Below are positions 1-7,663 of a stretch of DNA of 11,165 nt, in pieces; position 1 is the first letter of the stretch; each line of letters begins with the position of its first letter. A model generated the notes under the pieces. That model was not told where the DNA came from. It was given only the letters and a program-made list of their open reading frames with translations, and did no database searches. The stretch is from assembly GCA_018667205.1 (NCBI GenBank), contig JABIVN010000403.1:1-11165 (forward strand), given 5' to 3'. The position numbers and the translations under genes were made by a program. Source of the DNA: Gammaproteobacteria bacterium. GTDB lineage: Bacteria > Pseudomonadota > Gammaproteobacteria > Pseudomonadales > Azotimanducaceae.

Positions 1-285
1 CCTGCCATGCTCTGGATTCTGTTTGCATTTGTTAACCTGGGACTCGGGGTTCGCGGCCCACCGGGCTTCTACCAGGCGATTATCGCGTCCGGCGACAACG
101 ACGCCAGAGGCGCTGCACTGGTGATGCTACTAGTATTTGCCACGACGTCTATCGGTACTGCGTTACTGGCGCCCTTCATCACGCTAGGACTGCTGCCATT
201 AGCAGCCACCGCGGCGGCGGTTAGTACTAGCGCTCTTGTTGCGCTGTACTTCCTGCCACCCATGGTTGCGACGACGGATCTCTAG
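1..285 (+). CDS. C-terminal fragment of a membrane transporter, probably MFS family
   Basis: The reading frame is open to the left edge, so the Met at position 7 is probably internal and the gene begins outside the window. About 94 codons are visible, ending in TAG at 283-285. The product is very hydrophobic, with about three membrane segments: residues near 1-18, 38-58 and 60-82 counted from the Met at 7. Between the first two lies a short polar loop with the motif RGPPGFY and an acidic GDNDARG turn. I associate this motif with the C-terminal half of major facilitator superfamily transporters, but the signature helices of the N-terminal half are not visible, so the family call is tentative. 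It is convergent with the Baeyer-Villiger monooxygenase gene, so it is not part of that operon. A role in uptake or efflux of the compound degraded by its neighbours is only inference. Confidence 0.6.
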   Translation, partial: PAMLWILFAFVNLGLGVRGPPGFYQAIIASGDNDARGAALVMLLVFATTSIGTALLAPFITLGLLPLAATAAAVSTSALVALYFLPPMVATTDL

Positions 286-288
286 GAG

Positions 289-351
289 CTTGATTTTCTC
301 GACCCCTTGATTTTCCCGACCCCTCGATTTTCCCGACCCCTCGATAAACTC
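289..351. repeat. 17-bp tandem repeat, about 3.7 copies, between convergent genes
   Basis: Three adjacent 17-bp units start at 301, 318 and 335. The first reads GACCCCTTGATTTTCCC, the second differs at one base, and the third keeps the first 11 bases (GACCCCTCGAT) before diverging. A degenerate partial copy (CTTGATTTTCTC) precedes them at 289-300, right after the stop codon at 285. The array fills much of the gap between the convergent transporter and monooxygenase genes. There are no spacers, so it is not a CRISPR array. It may be a slippage product. Termination or protein binding would be guesswork. Confidence 0.8.
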
Positions 352-394
352 GTTTGAACAGCCGCAACAAAACGCCGATAAAAAACCCTGAGTA

Positions 395-2209
395 TCAGCT
401 CCGAAATTCTACGCCGTCGAAACTTCCTGTATTACGCCACTCATCAATATAGCTAAAGAAGGCAACTGCACCTGCAGGATAACCAACAAACGACTTTCTT
501 GCTGGACCAGCGTCAGCGCCCTCATTGTTATAGTATCCTGGCGTGCAATCCTGCGATCCAATCATCAAACCGGGACCGGTCATTAACAACTCTACCCACT
601 GCTCTTCCGCTTGCTGGGTTGCCTCAATTTGCTGGAAGTTATTGCTGGCCGCATGAGCCACCATGGTCGCGATCGTTTTCCCGGCATCCGTCAAATTGTG
701 CGGGTAGTTTGAAATAAGATTTGCGCCCTGAGTCGCCTGAACGATAAAGGCGTTAGGAAATCCGTGAATCTGCAAACCGTGCAGCGTTCTCATGCCGTCC
801 TTCCAATGCTCAGATAACGTTTCGCCGTTACGACCCGTCAGGTCAAACCCCGAACGTCTTTCAAACGGCGTTCCGACCTCAAAACCCGAGGCGTAAATAA
901 TGCAGTCAACCTCGTATTCAACACCTGCGACAACAACACCCTTTTCCGTGATCCGCTCAACTCCTTTGCCATCCGTGTCCACGAGAAAGGTGCCAGGCTC
1001 ATTGTAGGAACCCAGATACTCATCATGAAAACATGGCCGTTTGCATAACTGGCGATACCAGGCTTTTAACTCATCCGCTGTCTTTTCCTGCGCTACTATG
1101 GTGCCAATTCGGGCCCGAATCTCACTCATCTTTTCAAAGTCTGCGTCTTCGTATGCCTGCCACATTTTTTCAGGAACCCGATCCTCCGGCGCCAGTTCCA
1201 TTATTTTTTCCCTGACTCGCCTGGAAAGCTCTGTCCATCCATCATTGACCAGGTCTTCTTCGGCCCCTCCGCCTGTCTGGTTAGCCGTGAAATTATCGAG
1301 CCACCGCTGCTGCCACCCTTCGGTTGCAATCTCCTTGAACCACTCCGGGTCTGTCGGTTGATTATCACGAACATCTACAGAGGATGGCGTTCGCTGACAA
1401 ACATAGAGCGCCTTACATGCCTTAGCCAAATGAGGAACACACTGTACTGACGTCGCACCTGTTCCAATGATGGCAACCCGCTTATCTGCCAACTCATCCA
1501 TTGAGGCGCCATTGGAATCACCTCCTGTGTAGTCGTAATCCCACCGGCTAGTGTGAAACGAGTGTCCTTCAAAAGATTCAATGCCAGCTAACCCTGGAAG
1601 TTTGGGGACATGTAAGGGGCCTGTCCCCATGCCAATGTACTGGCTGGTAAACTCATCACCCCTGTTGGTTTTCACCAACCAGCATGACTTGTCTTCCTGC
1701 CACTCTACTTGACTGACCTGAGTGTGAAACAAGGCGTTATCGTAGAGCTTGTATTGCTTCCCTATCCTTTGGCATTGCTCAAGAATTTCAGGCGCATGGG
1801 CGTACTTCTCAGTTGGCATGTGACCTGTTTCTTCAAGCAGAGGCATATAAACAAAAGAAGCAGTATCGCATTGCGCACCGGGATAACGGTTCCAATACCA
1901 GGTACCGCCAAAGTCACCACCTTTTTCGAGAATTCGAACATCAGTAATGCCAGCCTCAACTAACCGCGCACCCGTTACCAGTCCAGAGAACCCGCCGCCA
2001 ACAAAGGTAAAAGTAACATGGTCCGTCACCGAATCACGAGACGTCCTTGGTATATAGGGATCCTCAAGGTAGTGCGCCAGCTGATCTTTGATCTCGATAT
2101 ACTGCTCGTTGCCTTCTGACCGCAGCCGCTTGTCGCGTTCTTCCTTATATTTCCGTTTTAGCGCTTCCTTGTTTATTTGCGCTGCGCTGTTGTCCAGGGC
2201 TTCAGACAT
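395..2209 (-). CDS. Flavin-containing Baeyer-Villiger monooxygenase (large-ketone type)
   Basis: This 604-residue protein has the full type I Baeyer-Villiger set. The FAD-binding Rossmann motif GGGFSG is at 71-76, and GGTWYWNRYPGAQCD is at 101-115 with the family's conserved Asp at 115. The BVMO fingerprint FEGHSFHTSRWD is near 213-224, and the NADPH Rossmann motif IIGTGATS is near 247-254. A QRTP segment at 272-275 holds an Arg where the active-site Arg is expected. Known reaction: NADPH- and O2-dependent conversion of a ketone to an ester or lactone in the cytosol. About 65 residues precede the first Rossmann fold, including a charged stretch (KYKEERDKRLR). That extension and the length resemble enzymes acting on cyclopentadecanone, cyclododecanone or steroid ketones rather than the shorter cyclohexanone enzymes. 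The start is supported by AAGGAG 10 nt upstream. It lies 83 bp downstream of the flavin oxidoreductase gene and is probably co-transcribed with it. Substrate is not determinable. Confidence 0.93.
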   Translation of the reverse strand: MSEALDNSAAQINKEALKRKYKEERDKRLRSEGNEQYIEIKDQLAHYLEDPYIPRTSRDSVTDHVTFTFVGGGFSGLVTGARLVEAGITDVRILEKGGDFGGTWYWNRYPGAQCDTASFVYMPLLEETGHMPTEKYAHAPEILEQCQRIGKQYKLYDNALFHTQVSQVEWQEDKSCWLVKTNRGDEFTSQYIGMGTGPLHVPKLPGLAGIESFEGHSFHTSRWDYDYTGGDSNGASMDELADKRVAIIGTGATSVQCVPHLAKACKALYVCQRTPSSVDVRDNQPTDPEWFKEIATEGWQQRWLDNFTANQTGGGAEEDLVNDGWTELSRRVREKIMELAPEDRVPEKMWQAYEDADFEKMSEIRARIGTIVAQEKTADELKAWYRQLCKRPCFHDEYLGSYNEPGTFLVDTDGKGVERITEKGVVVAGVEYEVDCIIYASGFEVGTPFERRSGFDLTGRNGETLSEHWKDGMRTLHGLQIHGFPNAFIVQATQGANLISNYPHNLTDAGKTIATMVAHAASNNFQQIEATQQAEEQWVELLMTGPGLMIGSQDCTPGYYNNEGADAGPARKSFVGYPAGAVAFFSYIDEWRNTGSFDGVEFRS

Positions 2210-2212
2210 CTC

Positions 2213-2225
2213 TCGTAATCTCCTT
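2213..2225 (-). promoter_or_regulatory. Ribosome binding site of the Baeyer-Villiger monooxygenase
   Basis: On the minus strand AAGGAGATTACGA precedes the ATG at 2209. The AAGGAG core is 10 nt from the start. The same 13 bases occur before the acyl-CoA dehydrogenase at 9792-9804, where the spacing is 6 nt. This supports the 2209 start. Confidence 0.75.
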
Positions 2226-2292
2226 GAATTTCATTTCTGGACGTCTTAGTTTTCAGCCCTGCCATCCCTAAAATATTTAAATACTTTCCCGG

Positions 2293-3294
2293 TTACGAAA
2301 TATTTTTCCTGACCGCTGGAAGTACATGATTAGAAATGTACTCAATCCGTCGACTGCCATGCTCTACAGACTCACCCGGAAACTGCGCCCAAAAGTGGAT
2401 ATCCTTTATGCCCGGGTGTGACAGCAGAAGCGTCGTCAATGAATCAACTGCTCCCGCACCGTCCATAAGCTCATAAAGCCCGCCGGCAATGGCGCTTTCC
2501 GAGCTCTCGAATAACGGCGTTTCAGCTGGCGGCCCAAAAGCCCCCCACCGGATGTACTCGTTTGTCTGGTAGAGAACATTGCCGCCTACTTCAGCAGCCT
2601 CTTTTTCAGGATCATCTGCAATGATTCCCCAATGTCCCGCATAGATAGCCGCATCCCGGCCGGCCCTTTTGGCAGAGATAGTGTATTCGTCAAGCCCTAT
2701 ACCCCCCGTTGAAAGAAATCCATCGCCCAGGCGTGCGGCTCTGTCAATCGCGGGTTCCGCCATGCCTCCCATGAGTAATTTTGGTATCGATTCAGGGGTC
2801 GGACTAACTTGGATACCCTCTATGTTATATCGCTTTCCCTGATGCGAAATCGGCTCTCCCGACCATGCCTGTCGAATAATAGACACACCCTCTTCCATCA
2901 GACTGGGTCTATGGCTAATCTTTCGCCCGAAGTAGTCGAATTCCAGTTGTCGGTATCCAAGGCCTACACCAAGGTCGAACCGTCCCCCGGTTAGAATGGA
3001 AAGCGCTGCAGCATCCTCGGCCAAACGCACCGGGTCCGCCAGCGGTAACAGCAGTAAATTAGTACCGATCCGCATCCTGGTGGTTCGCTCGCCGATGGCG
3101 GCCGCGACGACCAGTGGCGATGGACAATAGCCATCCTGAACAAAATGATGCTCAGTCAACCAAACGGAATCGAATCCTATGGTCTCAGCCCATGCAATCT
3201 GGTCTAGTGAGTCACGATAGAGCTTCTCGAAGCTCACCTTGTGGCCTGGGTTACGGAAGTCGTACCACAAACCAAAATTAACGGAACGCGTCAT
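2293..3294 (-). CDS. Luciferase-like (LLM class) flavin-dependent oxidoreductase/monooxygenase
   Basis: This 333-residue protein has the usual length and the TIM-barrel hallmarks of the bacterial luciferase-like family. These are an N-terminal strand (NFGLWYDFRNP), WLTEHHF at 45-51, LLLLPLADPVRLAEDAA near 80-96, GGRFDLGVGLGY at 103-114, and LLMGG near 173-177 followed by an AARLGDGFL helix. Known family role: oxidation of organic substrates using reduced FMN (or F420) supplied by a separate reductase. Neither a flavin reductase nor F420 genes are in the window. The substrate could be an aldehyde, ketone or other intermediate. The gene is first of a minus-strand pair with the Baeyer-Villiger monooxygenase and divergent from the P450, which suggests shared control. 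The start at 3294 has only a weak purine-rich site (AGAGA) upstream but gives the expected N-terminus. Confidence 0.9.
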   Translation of the reverse strand: MTRSVNFGLWYDFRNPGHKVSFEKLYRDSLDQIAWAETIGFDSVWLTEHHFVQDGYCPSPLVVAAAIGERTTRMRIGTNLLLLPLADPVRLAEDAAALSILTGGRFDLGVGLGYRQLEFDYFGRKISHRPSLMEEGVSIIRQAWSGEPISHQGKRYNIEGIQVSPTPESIPKLLMGGMAEPAIDRAARLGDGFLSTGGIGLDEYTISAKRAGRDAAIYAGHWGIIADDPEKEAAEVGGNVLYQTNEYIRWGAFGPPAETPLFESSESAIAGGLYELMDGAGAVDSLTTLLLSHPGIKDIHFWAQFPGESVEHGSRRIEYISNHVLPAVRKNIS

Positions 3295-3527
3295 AGCAAA
3301 TCTCTAATTACCTTAAAGCCCTAGCCTAATGCCACCGCACCTAAAGACGCAAATAGAATTCCTCATTTACCTGCCTGGTAAATCGGCGTACTTTACAGGT
3401 CACTATGTTTAAGAGCTCAGGGATACCGGTTTTGGCCCCGATACTACTGCTCTACCCAAGACTAACCATCGGTTCTCCTGAACTAGGGCGCGAACCGAAT
3501 ATCATCAGTTAATGCAGGATGTTAGAT
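3295..3527. promoter_or_regulatory. Divergent control region between flavin oxidoreductase and P450
   Basis: About 230 bp separate two divergently read genes, so promoters for both should lie here. The clearest element is the palindrome at 3365-3383, annotated separately. A degenerate half-site, CTTTACAGGT, follows at 3391-3400. I could not assign confident -35/-10 pairs on either strand. No coding frame of interest is present. Confidence 0.6.
3365..3383. promoter_or_regulatory. Perfect 7+7 bp palindrome, candidate operator
   Basis: ATTTACC (3365-3371) and GGTAAAT (3377-3383) are exact reverse complements separated by TGCCT. The 19-bp size and the position in a divergent promoter region suit a dimeric repressor of the TetR or GntR kind. 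No regulator gene is present in the window, so the binding protein is unknown. A transcript-level hairpin is less likely because no U-tract follows. Confidence 0.5.
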
Positions 3528-4817
3528 ATGAGTGATGGCTGCCCTTATAAGCACGCATCTGAGATTGATTTCATGGACCCGGTCGTGCAACAAAACTGGT
3601 TCGAGGCCTACGACCTAATTCGCGAGGCGTCGCCGGCCTATTTCATGGAACAAATAGGCATGTATGTGCTAACTCGGTACGATGACATAGAGTACGTTCT
3701 GCGCCGCCCGCTGGAGTTCACCTCGGGTGCTGATATCCAAGACACAGAACCGCTCATCAAATTCGACGCCGCAAGAGCTCTTTACGAAAAGAAAGGCTGG
3801 ACCCGGTTCACGCCATTAGGCGAGAACCCACCCCAACATGCTCACTACAGGGCAATGGTAGACCCAGCGTTAACCGCTTCTTGTATCCGAGAAAAAGAAG
3901 GCTTCATCAAAAACACTATTAACGAACTAGTGGATAGTTGGATAGACGATCCGTCGGTCCCATTTATCGAGCGATTCGCAGAGCCCCTCCCCATGATAGT
4001 CATTGCAGAACTATTGGGTTTCCCGAAAATGGATCTTCCCCTGCTCAAAGTCTGGTCAACTGCCTGGGTACTACCATTTTCCCGGGGCCTTTCCCTGGAA
4101 CAAGAAATGGATGCAGTTGAAAAACATATCGAACTGCAGCATTACATCTTTGACACCATGAAAAAGAAACGTAAGACACCGGGTAACGACATTATTACTC
4201 GACTCCTAAACATTCAAATCGAGGACACTAGCACCGGTAAATCAAGGCCACTGACCGACACAGAAATCATCGGCATTACTGACCACTTGCTAATTGGTGG
4301 CAACGAAACAACCACCTTTGCCTTGTCGAATGGCCTCTGGCTTCTGTTTAGAAACCCGGAAACCTACGAGAAATTGCAGGAAGACCCATCGAGGGTCAAG
4401 AACTTCGTCGAGGAAGTTCTTCGTATAGAATCACCCACTCAGGGGCTGTACCGTTTCGTCTCGAAAGACTGCGAGCTAAGCGGGGTAAAAATTCCCGCTG
4501 GGGCAACCCTCAGCATTCGATACGGCGCTGGCAATCATGACCCAAGACGTTTCCCTGACCCTACAACGCCAAAACTCGACAGAAAGAATGCCGGTCGCCA
4601 CTTGGCCTTTGGCCTTGGAGAAAAAGTCTGTCCCGGAGCCACCCTAAGCCGAATGGAGCAAAAGTGGGCCTGGGAGATCTTACTGTCAAGAATATCAGGC
4701 ATCCGGCCAGTGCCCGGCAAAAACGACTACAAACATCGAACCGGTATGTGGGTCCGTGCGCTCGAAGAGATCTATCTGTCGTTCGACAAAACCGGTTCGT
4801 CAACCAACTCTCAATAG
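3528..4817 (+). CDS. Cytochrome P450 (bacterial, soluble)
   Basis: The protein has 429 residues from the ATG at 3528. An in-frame ATG at 3519 would add three residues, but AGGA (3516-3519) is well placed, 8 nt, only for 3528. All P450 core motifs are present, numbered from 3528. The I-helix oxygen-activation motif GGNETT is at 257-262, ExxR is at E296-R299, and the heme loop FGLGEKVCPG is at 361-370 with Cys368 as the thiolate ligand. There is no N-terminal membrane anchor, as expected for a soluble bacterial enzyme. Known reaction: insertion of one oxygen atom from O2 into a substrate C-H bond, with electrons from a ferredoxin and its reductase, neither of which is encoded here. It is divergent from the flavin oxidoreductase/Baeyer-Villiger pair and convergent with the GMC gene, with a 36-bp gap. 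It is a plausible first attack on an alicyclic, terpenoid or similar substrate. The CYP family number cannot be assigned by eye. Confidence 0.95.
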   Translation: MSDGCPYKHASEIDFMDPVVQQNWFEAYDLIREASPAYFMEQIGMYVLTRYDDIEYVLRRPLEFTSGADIQDTEPLIKFDAARALYEKKGWTRFTPLGENPPQHAHYRAMVDPALTASCIREKEGFIKNTINELVDSWIDDPSVPFIERFAEPLPMIVIAELLGFPKMDLPLLKVWSTAWVLPFSRGLSLEQEMDAVEKHIELQHYIFDTMKKKRKTPGNDIITRLLNIQIEDTSTGKSRPLTDTEIIGITDHLLIGGNETTTFALSNGLWLLFRNPETYEKLQEDPSRVKNFVEEVLRIESPTQGLYRFVSKDCELSGVKIPAGATLSIRYGAGNHDPRRFPDPTTPKLDRKNAGRHLAFGLGEKVCPGATLSRMEQKWAWEILLSRISGIRPVPGKNDYKHRTGMWVRALEEIYLSFDKTGSSTNSQ

Positions 4818-4853
4818 TCGATAACTCGCAGGCAGGCCACAAGATTGACCCGT

Positions 4854-6446
4854 CTATTGGCCCACCGTTTCAAGAATCATATCGCTGGCTTTTTCTGCAA
4901 TCATAATAACCGGTGCGTTGGTATTGCCACCCACCAGCGTCGGCATAATGGACGCATCAACGACTCTTAATCCCTTTAGCCCCTTGACCCGCAACTGGTC
5001 ATCGACAACAGACATTTTATCGTTACCCATTTTGCAAGTCCCGACTGGGTGGTAGATTGTCTCAGCATACGCTCTGACAAACTCTGCTATCGATTCATCA
5101 GTCTCGCGTCCTCGGGAGCTTGAATGCTCTTCGCCTATGACCGAACTTAATGCTTTCATTCCGAAAATATGCCTGGCAACTTTTACACCCCTAACCAACA
5201 CTTCCAAATCACCTGGCGCGCTGAGGTATCCAGCTTCTATTTTTGGATCCGACAAGGGGTCTGCATTCTCAAGCAGGACCCTGCCGCGACTGGCAGGCCG
5301 CAACTGGCAGACGTGTATACAAATTCCAGATTGACCGTCTCGTTTACGTCCGTGGTCAAACATAAACGTAGGAATGAAATGCAACTGCAAGTCGGGAAGG
5401 TCAATATCTGGCCGACTTTTCACAAACCCTGCTGCCTCCATCGCGTTCTCGGTTCCTGGCCCGTCACCCAGCATCAGATAGCGGAGTCCCGCATACGCGA
5501 CGTTGTACCACTTCGAGAATTTCTGCAGTGTCGCGGACGCTTCAGCATGAAACTGCACAACAATATCCAGATGATCTTGCAAATTTTCACCGACACCCGG
5601 GAGGTCATGCAAGCAATCGATCCCATGGGACCCAAGCTCCTCGGCATTTCCGATACCAGAAAGTTTTAGTAACTGAGGCGACTGCACCGCACCGGCACAC
5701 AACAACACCTCTCTTGATGCTTTGGCTTTCTTCACTACGCCTTTATGAAGGTATTCAACACCCGTTGCGCGACCATCTTCAAGAACGATTCTTGTAAGGC
5801 GCGCATCTGTCTCTATCGTTAGGTTATTTCGGTTCATGATCGGAGTCAGATAGCCACGAGCAGCACTACAGCGTTTATTGCCAACCTTGGTAAGCTGTAT
5901 CGGACCCACGCCTTCCTGCTCTGCACCGTTGAAGTCGGGGTTAAAGGGATAACCCGCTTCAATCCCGGCATCAATGAACTGCCTGTGTATGGGCATCTTG
6001 CTATTGCCATCCTTCACATTCAGGGGGCCACCTACACCATGGTAGTCATCTTCTCCCCGCTCCTGATTCATGGATTTCTTGAAATAAGGCAATACATCCT
6101 CGTAGCCCCACCCCACGTTTCCCTGTTGCCGCCAGCTATCGTAGTCAGCCGCATGACCCCTGATATAAACCATGCCATTGATCGAGCTTGAACCGCCCAG
6201 ACCCTTTCCCCTGGGCCAGAACAATTTACGGTTATTCAGTTCTGGCTCACTCGCCGTATTGAATTGCCAATTGTACTTGGTGCCAGCAATGACAACTCCC
6301 ACGCCGTTTGGCATGTGAATAAGTGGACTGGCGTCTTTGTCTCCAGCCTCTAAAAGAAGCACTTTGTGCAAGCCATCTGAAGTCAATCGATTAGCCAGCA
6401 CACACCCTGCGGAACCTGCACCAACAATAATAAAATCGTAATTCAT
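4854..6446 (-). CDS. GMC-family FAD-dependent alcohol dehydrogenase/oxidase (choline dehydrogenase-like)
   Basis: This 530-residue protein opens with the FAD-binding motif VGAGSAG (8-14). It continues with GMC signature 1 (PRGKGLGGSSSINGMVYIRG, 78-97) and signature 2 (GAVQSPQLLKLSGIG, 252-266). The C-terminal active site is HPVGTCKMG with His466, plus GGNTNAP with Asn510, giving the family's His-Asn pair. Known role: FAD-dependent oxidation of alcohols to aldehydes or ketones. Similarity to choline dehydrogenase is general for this group and does not prove choline as substrate, and no betaine aldehyde dehydrogenase or regulator is adjacent. Beside a P450 and a Baeyer-Villiger enzyme, oxidation of a hydroxylated intermediate to the ketone is the likelier role. 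A purine-rich AAGAGAG site lies about 9 nt before the ATG. It follows the D-2-hydroxyacid dehydrogenase by 121 bp on the same strand and may be co-transcribed. Confidence 0.93.
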   Translation of the reverse strand: MNYDFIIVGAGSAGCVLANRLTSDGLHKVLLLEAGDKDASPLIHMPNGVGVVIAGTKYNWQFNTASEPELNNRKLFWPRGKGLGGSSSINGMVYIRGHAADYDSWRQQGNVGWGYEDVLPYFKKSMNQERGEDDYHGVGGPLNVKDGNSKMPIHRQFIDAGIEAGYPFNPDFNGAEQEGVGPIQLTKVGNKRCSAARGYLTPIMNRNNLTIETDARLTRIVLEDGRATGVEYLHKGVVKKAKASREVLLCAGAVQSPQLLKLSGIGNAEELGSHGIDCLHDLPGVGENLQDHLDIVVQFHAEASATLQKFSKWYNVAYAGLRYLMLGDGPGTENAMEAAGFVKSRPDIDLPDLQLHFIPTFMFDHGRKRDGQSGICIHVCQLRPASRGRVLLENADPLSDPKIEAGYLSAPGDLEVLVRGVKVARHIFGMKALSSVIGEEHSSSRGRETDESIAEFVRAYAETIYHPVGTCKMGNDKMSVVDDQLRVKGLKGLRVVDASIMPTLVGGNTNAPVIMIAEKASDMILETVGQ

Positions 6447-6567
6447 GGGGGTTTTCTCTCTTTACAAGCCTCTAACGCGTGTTCATCTAACCGGTTGAAA
6501 AAACATCTGGACACTGAGTGCCCCAGGCTGAATTCACTGACAACCATCCTGACCATCAGCCTTAAAA
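6447..6567 (-). other. Intergenic gap before the GMC gene
   Basis: The 121 bp between the two minus-strand genes are long enough for an internal promoter. The only structure noticed is the 8-bp palindrome AACCGGTT at 6489-6496. No convincing terminator is visible, so read-through from the upstream gene is possible. Confidence 0.35.
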
Positions 6568-7551
6568 CTAGAAAGACCCCGGCATCACCTGATTTCTTAC
6601 CCGTTTACCGCGGAGAAACTGGCTCAAATTGTGAGTAAATAGCGCCTCAAATAATTCTTCGGTTTTTGAACCCCTGTGAGACGAATGCGGCGTCATCTGT
6701 ACCCGTTCATGTTCCCAGAAAACTGAATCATCAGGTAGGGGTTCCTTCTGGAAAACATCCATTATTGCGTAATCCAGCTTGCCTTGATCAAGCGCCGCCA
6801 ATAACGCCTTCTCATCGACGAGCAGTCCCCTGCCGATATTAACGAGTACTGCATCAGGCTTCATAAGCGCAAGAAAGTCAGCATTCACGAGTTGACTTGT
6901 CCGATCATTCAATGGGCAGGACAACACCACGACATCAGCTTCCGGAACATGCAGTTTGATGGCATCCAATGATATCAACTGGTCGGCGGACTCAAGCGGA
7001 GTCAGGTCTCTTTTCACCCCAGTGACTTGAGCACCAAATCCCTTAACCCGCTTCGCCACCATCTGTCCAATATTGCCGTAGCCAACGATCAGCCATTGAG
7101 AACCGAGTATTTGCTTAAAAAAGTTCTCTCGCCACTGATGGGCCGATTGCCGCTCCCTGCGGACATCAAATCGGTGCCACCGGTTAAGAACCGAAGCAAC
7201 CACGAACTCGGCGATCGAAGAAGACTGTGCGTCACTGTTACAAAACACATCGGTCTTAGACACAGTCGTTTGGATCAATGGGCTATCAAGCCCGGCTGCC
7301 GACGTTTGAACAAACCTGAATGACTCAGCCTGTTCAATCAGCCGGGTAATCAATTTAACCTGACCGGTCATAAATAGCGATATGTCCAACCGCGCCATGT
7401 CGATAGAGAGATCAGCTTCTTCAACGTCTTCACCATCTCTTTTGATCTGCCCAGCATCATTGATCGTCACATATCGAATGTCCGGATACAGCCTTGACTC
7501 CTCTTTCATCTGCCGATACGTTGATTCAGCTAGTAGCAACTCATGCATCAT
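6568..7551 (-). CDS. D-isomer specific 2-hydroxyacid dehydrogenase
   Basis: This 327-residue protein matches the NAD(P)-dependent D-2-hydroxyacid dehydrogenase family in length and layout. The Rossmann motif VGYGNIGQ is at 156-163. The catalytic triad is Arg231 in NIGRGLLVDE, Glu260 in QKEPLP, and His279 in TPHSSHRG. Basic residues after the second Rossmann strand (VKRD, about 179-182) hint at NADPH preference, as in glyoxylate/hydroxypyruvate reductases. Known role: reversible reduction of 2-keto acids to D-2-hydroxy acids in the cytosol. The N-terminal substrate domain is divergent, so the substrate is unknown. Two Met codons open the frame (7551 and 7548) and neither has a strong ribosome binding site. 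It lies upstream of the GMC gene on the same strand and is divergent from the DoxX-like gene, 112 bp away. A link to the ring-cleaving chemistry nearby is unproven. Confidence 0.9.
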   Translation of the reverse strand: MMHELLLAESTYRQMKEESRLYPDIRYVTINDAGQIKRDGEDVEEADLSIDMARLDISLFMTGQVKLITRLIEQAESFRFVQTSAAGLDSPLIQTTVSKTDVFCNSDAQSSSIAEFVVASVLNRWHRFDVRRERQSAHQWRENFFKQILGSQWLIVGYGNIGQMVAKRVKGFGAQVTGVKRDLTPLESADQLISLDAIKLHVPEADVVVLSCPLNDRTSQLVNADFLALMKPDAVLVNIGRGLLVDEKALLAALDQGKLDYAIMDVFQKEPLPDDSVFWEHERVQMTPHSSHRGSKTEELFEALFTHNLSQFLRGKRVRNQVMPGSF

Positions 7552-7663
7552 ATGTCTTTTGTACTCTATGTTTTAATCAACGACAGTGTAATGCGGGGTC
7601 TATAAAGCGCGATATACTGCCGGGCCCGATGTCCCTTTCCGCCCCTTTCAAACGGATAAAAAA
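7552..7663. promoter_or_regulatory. Divergent promoter region of hydroxyacid dehydrogenase and DoxX-like gene
   Basis: These 112 bp must carry starts for two divergent genes. On the + strand TATACT at 7613-7618 resembles a -10 box, but no good -35 hexamer sits at the right distance. The palindrome CGGGCCCG at 7621-7628 lies directly downstream of it and could be an operator. Confidence 0.35.

Noticed and set aside
289..351. Possible CRISPR array
   Set aside because: Units are 17 bp and directly adjacent with no spacers, so this is a simple tandem repeat.
378..407. Terminator for the Baeyer-Villiger gene
   Set aside because: On the minus strand CTGA-TAC-TCAG is followed by GGGTTTTTT, but a four-base stem that includes the stop codon is too weak to annotate.
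4812..4859. Terminator between the convergent P450 and GMC genes
   Set aside because: CAATAG and CTATTG are complementary, but the arms are six bases with a loop of over 30 and no U-tract. They are simply the two genes' Gln-stop ends.
5169..5669. 166-codon plus-strand frame inside the GMC gene
   Set aside because: It is antisense to a clear GMC oxidoreductase with all motifs. The long frame is a by-product of that gene's codon use.
4854..6446. Naming the GMC gene betA
   Set aside because: The choline dehydrogenase resemblance is common to many GMC proteins, and no betaine pathway genes are adjacent.
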